Assembly: GCA_030667735.1 (NCBI GenBank)
Contig: DAOUVG010000009.1
Span: forward strand, 1 to 17,236
DNA from: Dehalococcoidales bacterium
GTDB lineage: Bacteria > Chloroflexota > Dehalococcoidia > Dehalococcoidales > Fen-1064
DNA length: 17,236 bases
Reading direction: 5' to 3'
Notes under the pieces: model-generated
What the model was told of the DNA's origin: nothing
The model's input: the letters and a program-made list of their open reading frames with translations, nothing else
Database searches by the model: none
Made by a program: the position numbers and the translations under genes
Shown: positions 6,194 to 13,095 of the stretch, in pieces
Position numbering within the stretch: position 1 is the first letter of the stretch
How the letters are laid out: every line of letters starts with the position of its first letter

Positions 6194-7786
6194 CTACTCA
6201 AAGATACGTCTTATGTCCGGATGCAGCCCATCACCGACCTTCTCGATGGCTGTGCGTCGGAACTTATAAAGCTTCTGCTGGCCCTCTTCGAATTCGCTCG
6301 CGGAATATAGTCTCTCCGGGTGGAAGTAGATATCGTCGACAGCCCTCACCGCTGCCGGGACCTGCAGGCCGGTAGGTGAGTCCACCCAGTCTTCCAGTCC
6401 TCCCCGCAGCAGGGAGTCCAGGATTCCCAGTGTATGTTCTATCTGGATGTCCTTATAGAGGTGCCCTTCACCAACACCACCTGTATTCAGCATGTAGAAC
6501 TTCAGGTCCGGCAGGCCCCTCAGTATCTCGTAGAAGAGATTGGCGTGGTCTGCCCGGTTCCCGGCAACAAACGGGTCGTAGAAGAACTCCGCCTTGAGCT
6601 TGCCCACCCTGGTCGGGTCTCCGGCCGACGACTCCATAGCCTGACCGAGGGTCATAAATGCTACTGCCTGCTGCAGGTTCAGCTTCGAGAGTGCCGGCAT
6701 CTGCGATTCCCGCGTAATCAGAATCAGGTTGTCAATCCGTTCAACGTCAATAAACGGGCTGGCATGCATGAAGTCGCGCCTCTGGATGACGGCTCTTCCG
6801 TTCGATGTGCTCGCCAGGTTGTAGAAATCGAAGTCACCGTCTTCGGTTATGTGGATATTCTCCCCGAAAGTCTCCGGTCGCAGCAGGCCATAGTATATTT
6901 CCTCCTGCTCTCCGGGATTCACATTCTCCGTCTTGACGAAAAGCCCGCCCATCTCAAAGCCGTAAAAAGAGCCGTCCGGCATCAGGGTGCCACCGTCATC
7001 CTGCACCAGCCAAGACTTTTCCTTGCCCTTTCGGGCCAGCACCCGCCCGGTGGTTGTCGTCTTACCGCTAGCACTGAGGGCAATCAGTAATGACCGGGTG
7101 GTGTGGTATTCACCGTGAGATGACTGGAGATAGTCCTCCCGACAGCCGGTGTGCAGGAAAATACCGCCACGCCTGGTCTTGGCCGTCCAGTCTTCGGCGG
7201 CAAACACCCCTTTCTTGTACTCGCCAATGTAGTTGCTGTTGCGCACTATCTTGATGACACGACCGTCATCGAGCATGGCCAACCGTATCGTGATGTCCTT
7301 CTGGGGAAGAGGCTTGGACTTATTCTCCTCAAAAGCCTCGTCCCGGAACATGATGATTTCGTAGTCCGGACGCTCTATCCTTCCCCTTGCCGGGATAAAG
7401 AGGTTCTTTCCCCCGAAGGCAACGTGAGCGAACTCCTCGGGAACTGTCAGACGGACGATGGTATTGCTGCGACTGTTGCCCACGATTCTATCTACCGAGA
7501 CCAGCCTCTTCTGGCTGAGGACCGTTTCGGTCTGATAGAGCAGTTCCCGCTCTGCCTTGCCGAAACGGTGGTCGACACTGTTCTTGGTGAACGCCGCCGC
7601 CCGCGACATCGGCTCGCTATCCGCTACCAGGTTGCCGTATGATGTCCGGTGGACTTCCGGTTCTCTGGCTGCGAGTTGCTCCAGTTCTCTGTTCGGTGGA
7701 TTGTGCAGCAACCTGCCTTCTTCCAGTGCTTTCGCCCTGATTCTCTCCGTGGTTTGGACAAACTCTTGTAGGTCAAACTCTGGCAT
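6194..7786 (-). CDS. pckA: Phosphoenolpyruvate carboxykinase (ATP-type), divergent
   Basis: Interconverts oxaloacetate plus ATP with PEP, CO2 and ADP; in an anaerobe it could serve gluconeogenesis or CO2 fixation. The 530-aa length is typical. By eye the E. coli active-site order is kept: KKGVF (K191/K192, matching K212/K213), FLHTG (H212, matching H232), Walker A ALSASGKTTTT (236-246; usual form GLSGTGKTT), LVQDDGG (D263/D264), FEMGGLFVKT for the FEGGCYAK block, and LNTGGVGEG..YKD near the C-terminus. Outside these motifs the protein is far from classical pckA, especially the first 150 residues and AEFFYDPF, where STCFGAPF is expected. ATG 7786 has GGGAGG 5 nt upstream. Divergent from the Fe-S gene at 8007. 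Confidence 0.82.
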   Translation of the reverse strand: MPEFDLQEFVQTTERIRAKALEEGRLLHNPPNRELEQLAAREPEVHRTSYGNLVADSEPMSRAAAFTKNSVDHRFGKAERELLYQTETVLSQKRLVSVDRIVGNSRSNTIVRLTVPEEFAHVAFGGKNLFIPARGRIERPDYEIIMFRDEAFEENKSKPLPQKDITIRLAMLDDGRVIKIVRNSNYIGEYKKGVFAAEDWTAKTRRGGIFLHTGCREDYLQSSHGEYHTTRSLLIALSASGKTTTTGRVLARKGKEKSWLVQDDGGTLMPDGSFYGFEMGGLFVKTENVNPGEQEEIYYGLLRPETFGENIHITEDGDFDFYNLASTSNGRAVIQRRDFMHASPFIDVERIDNLILITRESQMPALSKLNLQQAVAFMTLGQAMESSAGDPTRVGKLKAEFFYDPFVAGNRADHANLFYEILRGLPDLKFYMLNTGGVGEGHLYKDIQIEHTLGILDSLLRGGLEDWVDSPTGLQVPAAVRAVDDIYFHPERLYSASEFEEGQQKLYKFRRTAIEKVGDGLHPDIRRIFE

Positions 7787-7807
7787 AACAACCTCCCTAA
7801 GTACTTA

Positions 7808-7813
7808 ATTATA
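7808..7813 (-). promoter_or_regulatory. Extended -10 promoter of the PEP carboxykinase gene
   Basis: A perfect TATAAT on the minus strand preceded by TGT, giving an extended -10. The -35 region 17 bp upstream (7831-7836) reads GTCACC and is poor. Extended -10 promoters tolerate this, or an activator helps. Start near 7801, so the leader is only about 15 nt and mostly ribosome binding site. Confidence 0.6.
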
Positions 7814-7825
7814 ACATAATGCCCT

Positions 7826-7856
7826 CTGAAGGTGACGCCGATATCAACACCTTCAG
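7826..7856. promoter_or_regulatory. 9-bp dyad between divergent promoters, candidate operator
   Basis: CTGAAGGTG (7826-7834) and CACCTTCAG (7848-7856) are perfect inverted repeats 13 nt apart. The left arm covers the weak -35 of the PEP carboxykinase promoter, and the centre lies about 40 bp upstream of that start. It also lies about 60 bp upstream of the putative start for the divergent Fe-S gene. A shared regulator is an inference. Confidence 0.45.
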
Positions 7857-7863
7857 GCTCTGG

Positions 7864-7893
7864 TTGCGGCAGCCTCACTCAGTATTGTAGAAT
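7864..7893 (+). promoter_or_regulatory. Candidate promoter of the QueG/RdhA-like gene
   Basis: TTGCGG (7864-7869) and TAGAAT (7888-7893) are 18 bp apart. The -10 is good and the -35 mediocre. A start near 7900 would give a leader of about 105 nt that includes dispersed repeat D. Confidence 0.35.
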
Positions 7894-7930
7894 TCGGTAT
7901 CAAATATCGGATGAGAAGTCTGGCACAACT

Positions 7931-7980
7931 GTCATTTTGAGTAAAGCGCAACTGAACGAAGAATCTCAGCTCAGAATGAC
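7931..7980. repeat. Dispersed repeat copy D
   Basis: GTCATTTTGAG (7931-7941) and CTCAGAATGAC (7970-7980) are inverted, with one G-T pair, around a core containing GAACGAAGAATCTC. It belongs to the same family as copies A, C, E and the array at the window end. It lies in the leader of the next gene, ending 26 nt before its ATG. Confidence 0.65.
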
Positions 7981-8006
7981 GAGACAAGGGACAAGGAGAG
8001 ATAACG

Positions 8007-8921
8007 ATGCTGTCACCGGAGAAACGGGAGCAATTCCAGAAGGAACCGGCGCAGGCGATTGAGACCGATATCAAAGCGTTTGTCAGCACCAGCCCGCTGA
8101 ACCGGATGCCATCCACACGGGAACTTGTCGTCTTCGATGAGCCGCTGGTACGGTTTGCCGATGGTGACGACCCTCTCTACGACCAGTACAAGACGGTTAT
8201 CGATGCCGCCCATCTCACCCCGCGCGAGGCACTGGCACAGGGTCTTGACCGGACTATCGAGGACCTGCCGGCCCGAATTTCCGTAATAAGCTGGGTCCTG
8301 CCGATTACCGGGGAGACCCGCAGTTCCAACCGCCCGGAGAATAAGGTGCCTTCCCGACGGTGGTCACATACCCGCTACTACGGCGAGGAGTTCAACGATG
8401 CCGTGCGGAAGCACGTGGTGGAGGTGCTGACCGAGGTTGGTGCCCTGGCGATATCGCCGCCGTTGCAGCCCTACTTCCGTACCATGTCTAATGAGCAGGT
8501 AGGGCTTTTCTCCAACTGGTCCGAACGGCACACCGCCTATGCCGCCGGTCACGGGACCTTCAGCCTGTCCGATGGTTTTATCACGAAACGCGGTATCGCC
8601 CACCGCTGTGGCAGCGTGGTCACCGACCTGCCCCTCCCACCCAGCGGCAGGACCTATACCGACCACCTCTCAAACTGCCTGTTCTACGCGGACGGTAGCT
8701 GCAAGGCCTGCATCGCCCGCTGCCCTGCCGGCGCTATCACCGAGGAAGGCCACAGCAAGGCCAAGTGCATGGGCTACCTGCGTGAGATTGGCTACCTTCC
8801 GGTTCCGGAGCAGTATGACGACGAAAAATCCGTCTTCGGCTGCGGTCTGTGCCAGACCGACGTGCCCTGTGAGTACCGCATCCCGGCGAAGGTGGAGAAG
8901 GGGAGGAATGGCGGAGGCTGA
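8007..8921 (+). CDS. Cytosolic QueG/RdhA-superfamily protein with two [4Fe-4S] clusters
   Basis: A 304-aa protein with the C-terminal layout of reductive dehalogenases and epoxyqueuosine reductase. HGTFSLSDGFITKRGIAHRCGSVVTDLPLPP (182-212) resembles the segment that in RdhA/QueG precedes the ferredoxin domain. Two cysteine sets follow: C224-x7-C232-x2-C235-x3-C239-P, and C254 with C279-x2-C282-x5-C288. No Tat signal and no membrane segment are present, and no RdhB anchor gene is adjacent, so it is not a standard respiratory dehalogenase. Whether it binds a corrinoid cannot be read from sequence. The first 90 residues match nothing I know. ATG 8007 has AAGGAG 8 nt upstream. The gene ends 38 nt before convergent acdA. 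Substrate unknown. Confidence 0.75.
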   Translation: MLSPEKREQFQKEPAQAIETDIKAFVSTSPLNRMPSTRELVVFDEPLVRFADGDDPLYDQYKTVIDAAHLTPREALAQGLDRTIEDLPARISVISWVLPITGETRSSNRPENKVPSRRWSHTRYYGEEFNDAVRKHVVEVLTEVGALAISPPLQPYFRTMSNEQVGLFSNWSERHTAYAAGHGTFSLSDGFITKRGIAHRCGSVVTDLPLPPSGRTYTDHLSNCLFYADGSCKACIARCPAGAITEEGHSKAKCMGYLREIGYLPVPEQYDDEKSVFGCGLCQTDVPCEYRIPAKVEKGRNGGG

Positions 8922-8959
8922 CGGAGGCTGGTTCGTGGTCTGGGGGAATACCGTCCAGG

Positions 8960-10402
8960 CTATGAAGAGTTTTTTATCCTCCCATACCTCCACACCGCCC
9001 CCAGTGCCCTGACGGCACGCTCTGCTGACGGATAGACCGGTATCCCGTTTTCTTCCAGTTGCTGTGTCTGCCCGCCCTTATTGCCGGGGTCCACGGTCCA
9101 GGTCACCACTGTCTTGCCCCGGGCGACAAGGTTGAGAAACGGTGTGATAGCGTTATCGTTCCGCTTGGAGGCACCCTCCTTTTTCTCCTTATCGGTCTGC
9201 CCTGTCAGCCACGGCCCGCCGCCTATCTGTATCGCCGCGCAGTCCACAGCGGGGTCGTCCGCAACCGCCATGATGAACTCTCCGGCAACGTCCACGCCAC
9301 TATGCAACTGCCCGGTAACACCGGTATCAAACGGGTTCAGAGGAATCTCCCAGGGCGGGAAAATCTTGACCAGCATCTGCCGCGTTACCGCACCCGGCTC
9401 TGCCACGGCCAGCCCGTTGAGCTCGGCGGCATCGGTAGTAAGCACGCCCTCACCACCGGAGAAGGTAGCAATAGCCACACGGTTCCCCTTCAGTGGCGGC
9501 AGATACTCGAAGGCCTTGGCAAGGTCAAAGAATTCGTCCAATCCGTGCACGCGGATTGCCCCGGCCTGTCTCAGGGCAGCATCGACCACAGTATCGCTGG
9601 ACTTCATTATCGCCGCCGTGTGGGAGGACGCCGCTTTGGCCCCGGCAGCAGTCCGGCCCGACTTGAGGACGATGACCGGCTTGTGCGGTGTTGTTTCCCG
9701 TAACACCTTCATAAACCGGCGAGCGTCACCGGCAATACTCTCCATGTGCAGCGCGATTACGCGGGTATCTTCGTCCTGAGCAAGGTACTCCAGGGCATCA
9801 ACCTCGTTGATGTCCATCTTGTTACCCAGGTCTATTAGCTTGCTGATGCGGAGGTTCAAATCAAAGGCCAGCCAGTTCAGTCGTGGCTGGTAGAGTCCGG
9901 ACTGGAAGATGAAGGAAAGCCCTCCCTGGGGCAGCTTTCGGGCAGTAGGCGCGAAACCGATTATCAGGCTATTGGCCGAGTTGACCGGACTGAGCGCGTT
10001 CGGACCGATGGCCCGGATGCCGTTTGCTCTAAGCAGGCCAAGGATTTCGTCCTGTGTTTTCCGGCCATCGGTGCCGGTTTCAGAGAACCCGCCGGCGACA
10101 ATTGTTATGCCCTTAACCTTCTTCGCAACGCATTCCCGCACGATATCCAGCGTCATCCTGGCCGGGACCGAGATAACGGCCAGGTCGATATCATCTTCGA
10201 TGCTCCCAATATTCGGGTAAGACTTCAGCCCGAGGATTTCAGTGGCGTTGGGGTTGACCGGGTAGACCTTTCCGGGAAAGCCCAGCCTGACCATGTTCTC
10301 TGCAAGGTAGTAGTTATTCGACCGTGGACTGCGGCTCGCACCCACCACAGCGACGTTCCTGGGATAGAAAAACAGGTCTAGAAAGTGTGTAGAGTTGCTC
10401 AT
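8960..10402 (-). CDS. acdA: Acyl-CoA synthetase (ADP-forming), alpha (CoA-binding) subunit
   Basis: ADP-forming acetate/acyl-CoA ligases convert acyl-CoA, ADP and phosphate to the acid, CoA and ATP, an energy-conserving step in fermenters. The 480 aa contain an N-terminal CoA-binding Rossmann domain (NVAVVGASRSP at 16-26, YPVNP 47-51), a succinyl-CoA-ligase-like domain with the phosphorylated histidine H261 in SSHTAAIMKSSDTVVDAALRQAG, and the C-terminal ligase domain. The ATP-grasp (beta) part is missing from the protein and the window, so the partner must be elsewhere. Unusual residues are GPNALSP where GPNCLG is common and FQSGLYQ where SQSG is common. ATG 10402 has GGGAGG close upstream. 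It lies 25 nt downstream of mtaB on the same strand, so probably one transcript. Confidence 0.85.
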   Translation of the reverse strand: MSNSTHFLDLFFYPRNVAVVGASRSPRSNNYYLAENMVRLGFPGKVYPVNPNATEILGLKSYPNIGSIEDDIDLAVISVPARMTLDIVRECVAKKVKGITIVAGGFSETGTDGRKTQDEILGLLRANGIRAIGPNALSPVNSANSLIIGFAPTARKLPQGGLSFIFQSGLYQPRLNWLAFDLNLRISKLIDLGNKMDINEVDALEYLAQDEDTRVIALHMESIAGDARRFMKVLRETTPHKPVIVLKSGRTAAGAKAASSHTAAIMKSSDTVVDAALRQAGAIRVHGLDEFFDLAKAFEYLPPLKGNRVAIATFSGGEGVLTTDAAELNGLAVAEPGAVTRQMLVKIFPPWEIPLNPFDTGVTGQLHSGVDVAGEFIMAVADDPAVDCAAIQIGGGPWLTGQTDKEKKEGASKRNDNAITPFLNLVARGKTVVTWTVDPGNKGGQTQQLEENGIPVYPSAERAVRALGAVWRYGRIKNSS

Positions 10403-10427
10403 GTAACCTCCCGCTAATACTAATAGA

Positions 10428-11648
10428 CTAAGGTAGTGTCAGTGGCAGTAGCCTGTTGGCCAGGTCATCTTCACTCTCCACGTAAGTACGGATATAGTTC
10501 TGTGTGACTCCGGACCAGCGACCATCCGCAGTGCGTTGCTCCCAGAGGACCGTCATCGCCCTGCCGGAGAAGCGCTGCCGGAAATGCCCGGTGCTCTCCT
10601 CGGCCAGGGCCAGCATTCTCTGTGTTCGCTGTCGCTTGACCGTTTCAGGCACGTGACTCGGCAGGTTTGCAGCCTCCGTACCTGACCGGACCGAATAGGG
10701 GAAAACGTGTGTGCGGGCGAATCCCATCTCCCGGCAGAAGCGGTAACCCTCCTCGAACTCTTCATCGGTCTCGCCGGGAAAACCCACAATGATATCGGTG
10801 GTGACGGCGGCATCAGGCAGGCGCTCTTGAATCAGGGATACCGCCTGCCGGAAATCCCCGGTGAGATAGTGCCGCTTCATCCGGTGCAATACCGGGTCAC
10901 TGCCGCTCTGGAGGGACAGGTGAAAATGGGGACACAGCCGGTCATCCTCCCAGAGCCGGATAAGGTCTGGCGCAATCTCCCCGGGCTGGAGAGAAGAAAG
11001 CCTTATTCGCGGTACACCGGTCTCGGACAGGATTCGCTGTAGCAGACCACGCAGGTCGATATCATCATGGCGGTATGTGCCGACCTTCGTTCCGGTGAGG
11101 ACCACTTCCTTGTAACCCTCGGCGGTGCGGCGCACAACCTCGGCCACTACCTCGTCAGCGGGCAGGCTGGCCTCACTGCCACGGACCAGGGGCACGATAC
11201 AGTAGGTGCAGAAGCTGGTGCAGCCGTCCTGGATTTTGACAAAGCTGCGTGTCCTCAGTGCCGGGGATTGCCGTAGCGGTGTTTCCTCTGGGACCGCAGG
11301 GCTTGCAGTATAGCCGAGGTCTGCCAAAAGTCCCGGTAAACCCATCTTCCGGTCATTGTCGATAATCAGGTCCACTCCATTGAGACGGGCCAGCTCTGTG
11401 GGCGCTCGCTGTGCATAACAGCCCGCGGCTACTATCAGGGCATCGGGGTTGCGCCGCCGGGCCTGCCTCAACAGGTGCCGTGACTTACTATCCGCAACAT
11501 GGGTCACAGTACAGGTGTTGAGTATGTAGACATCGGCCGGTCCTGTGCGTGAAACGATTTCGTGTCCGGCACAGGTAAGCTCCCGGGACAGGAGCTCCGT
11601 CTCCGCCTGGTTCAGTTTGCAGCCCAGGGTGTCCAGGGCGATTCTCAT
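10428..11648 (-). CDS. mtaB: tRNA t6A37 C2-methylthiotransferase MtaB
   Basis: Radical-SAM enzyme that adds a methylthio group to t6A at tRNA position 37, making ms2t6A. The 406 aa show the three-part family plan. The N-terminal UPF0004 domain carries cluster cysteines C10 (LGCKLNQAE), C46 (NTCTVTHVAD) and C77 (AGCYAQR). The radical-SAM motif C143-x3-C147-x2-C150 lies in DGCTSFCTYCIVP. A C-terminal TRAM-like segment is present (about 345-406). The TLGCKLNQAE start and THVADSKSR favour MtaB over MiaB or RimO. ATG 11648 has AGGA 7 nt upstream. Its promoter overlaps that of fabF, and acdA follows on the same strand. Confidence 0.93.
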   Translation of the reverse strand: MRIALDTLGCKLNQAETELLSRELTCAGHEIVSRTGPADVYILNTCTVTHVADSKSRHLLRQARRRNPDALIVAAGCYAQRAPTELARLNGVDLIIDNDRKMGLPGLLADLGYTASPAVPEETPLRQSPALRTRSFVKIQDGCTSFCTYCIVPLVRGSEASLPADEVVAEVVRRTAEGYKEVVLTGTKVGTYRHDDIDLRGLLQRILSETGVPRIRLSSLQPGEIAPDLIRLWEDDRLCPHFHLSLQSGSDPVLHRMKRHYLTGDFRQAVSLIQERLPDAAVTTDIIVGFPGETDEEFEEGYRFCREMGFARTHVFPYSVRSGTEAANLPSHVPETVKRQRTQRMLALAEESTGHFRQRFSGRAMTVLWEQRTADGRWSGVTQNYIRTYVESEDDLANRLLPLTLP

Positions 11649-11718
11649 GAAGCGGTCCTACCATTTCGGGGTTGCTGACGGGGATTGTTTAGTATCGGAA
11701 CCCGGCTACGCGGCAGAA

Positions 11719-11748
11719 TTGACGGTCAGCCGTACAATCCATTATACT
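11719..11748 (+). promoter_or_regulatory. Promoter of fabF
   Basis: TTGACG (11719-11724) and TATACT (11743-11748), 18 bp apart, each one mismatch from consensus. Start near 11755, leaving a leader of about 85 nt. The -10 box shares 4 bp with the -10 of the opposing mtaB promoter. Confidence 0.65.
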
Positions 11749-11770
11749 GGGCGTGAGCCACTGATATCAA
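11741..11770 (-). promoter_or_regulatory. Promoter of mtaB
   Basis: On the minus strand TTGATA (11765-11770) and a perfect TATAAT (11741-11746), 18 bp apart. Start near 11734, leaving a leader of about 85 nt. The -35 overlaps the 8-bp palindrome TGATATCA (11762-11769). Confidence 0.65.
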
Positions 11771-11777
11771 ACATCAC

Positions 11778-11794
11778 CCGATATACGATATCGG
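11778..11794 (+). promoter_or_regulatory. 17-bp dyad in the fabF leader, candidate operator
   Basis: CCGATAT-ACG-ATATCGG, perfect 7-bp arms around 3 nt, about 25-40 nt downstream of the predicted fabF start. This is where a repressor or roadblock site would act. It does not resemble the FapR or FabT sites I know. It could be chance. Confidence 0.4.
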
Positions 11795-11839
11795 CGGTAT
11801 CACATCGTAGAGGTACGAAGGGACGGGAGGTGCGGTTTG

Positions 11840-13093
11840 GTGAATTATACTGGCAACAGGGTTGTCGTTACCGGAATAGGTGCTCTGACTCCACTGGGAC
11901 TGGACATTACCGCCACCTGGGAAGGTCTTGTTGCCGGTAAGTCCGGCATTGACTACATAACCCAGTTTGATGCCTCGCCGTTGGAGACCAGGTTCGCCGG
12001 TGAGGTCAAAGGGTTTGACCCGATGGAATATATGGGCCGCAAGGAAGCGCGCCGCATGGACCGCTTCAGTCAGCTCGCGGTCGCTGCCAGCGTGCAGGCG
12101 GTCCGGGATGCCGGTCTGGAAATCGATGATACCAACAGGGGGAACATCGGCGTCCTCATAGGCAGCGGCATTGGCGGTCTGTTGACAATGTCGGAGCAGG
12201 TGAGAATACTGATTGAGAAGGGACCGGACAGGGTAAGCCCGTTCCTGGTGCCGATGATGATTGCCGATATGGCTTCCGCCCAGGTGTCAATAACACTCGG
12301 GGCCAGGGGTCCGAACTTCTGTCCTACCTCGGCCTGCTCCAGCGGCTCCGATGCCATCGGCACCGCCTACGAGATTATCAAGCGGGGCGATGCCGAGGCT
12401 ATGTTCGCCGGTGGTTCCGAGGCAATCATCACCCCGATAGGTGTCGCCGGATTCAGCGCCAACCGTGCCCTTTCTACCCGTAATGAGGCCCCGCAGCAGG
12501 CATCGCGCCCATTTGATGCCGAGCGGGACGGATTCGTGATTGGCGAGGGGGCTGCAATCCTGGTCCTGGAAGACCTTACCTCTGCCCGCGAACGAGGGGC
12601 ACGAATCATCGCCGAGATTACCGGTTACGGTGCCAGCAGTGATGGCGTTCACATTACTCAGCCGTCAGAGGACGGTGAAGGAGCCGCCCGGGCAATGTGG
12701 ATGGCGCTGAAAAAGGCAGGGCTGGCACCATCTGAAATAGGCTATATCAACGCTCATGGTACCTCAACGCCTCTGAACGACAAAGTGGAGACGATGGCGA
12801 TAAAGACGGTCTTCGGCGACCACGCCCACAGTGTCCCGATAAGCTCCACCAAGTCGATGACGGGGCACCTGCTGGGAGCAGCCGGTGCTATTGAGGGGGC
12901 AGTCTGTATCAAGGTCATCAATACCGGCGTAATACCGCCAACGGTTAACTATAATAATCCCGACCCCGAGTGTGACCTTGATTACGTGCCCAACCAGGCG
13001 CGTGAGGCCAGGATTTCCAGTGCCATGTCCAATTCCTTTGGCTTCGGGGGGCACAATTCGGTGCTTGTCTTCCAGGAATTCCGTGGTGCGTAG
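11840..13093 (+). CDS. fabF: Beta-ketoacyl-ACP synthase II
   Basis: Condenses malonyl-ACP with a growing acyl-ACP in type II fatty acid synthesis. The protein is 417 aa, the usual length. From the GTG start, the catalytic cysteine is C166 in [12 protein letters not shown], the two histidines are H306 ([11 protein letters not shown]) and H343 ([14 protein letters not shown], with K338), and the C-terminal [10 protein letters not shown] loop is intact. I chose GTG 11840, 9 nt after GGGAGG; the adjoining in-frame TTG 11837 (6 nt after it) is equally possible and adds one residue. No acpP, fabD or fabG lies alongside, so this may be a solitary fabF or one of several. recJ follows after 2 nt, so the two are probably co-transcribed. 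Confidence 0.95.
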   Translation: MNYTGNRVVVTGIGALTPLGLDITATWEGLVAGKSGIDYITQFDASPLETRFAGEVKGFDPMEYMGRKEARRMDRFSQLAVAASVQAVRDAGLEIDDTNRGNIGVLIGSGIGGLLTMSEQVRILIEKGPDRVSPFLVPMMIADMASAQVSITLGARGPNFCPTSACSSGSDAIGTAYEIIKRGDAEAMFAGGSEAIITPIGVAGFSANRALSTRNEAPQQASRPFDAERDGFVIGEGAAILVLEDLTSARERGARIIAEITGYGASSDGVHITQPSEDGEGAARAMWMALKKAGLAPSEIGYINAHGTSTPLNDKVETMAIKTVFGDHAHSVPISSTKSMTGHLLGAAGAIEGAVCIKVINTGVIPPTVNYNNPDPECDLDYVPNQAREARISSAMSNSFGFGGHNSVLVFQEFRGA

Positions 13094-13095
13094 GA

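Noticed and set aside
6434..7642. 218-aa and 163-aa plus-strand frames
   Set aside because: Antisense to the PEP carboxykinase gene and without initiation signals.
8007..8921. Respiratory reductive dehalogenase operon
   Set aside because: No Tat signal, no RdhB anchor and no regulator alongside; the protein is shorter than a typical RdhA of about 450-500 aa.
9059..9779. Two long plus-strand frames (214 and 232 aa)
   Set aside because: Antisense to acdA in overlapping frames; no family features.
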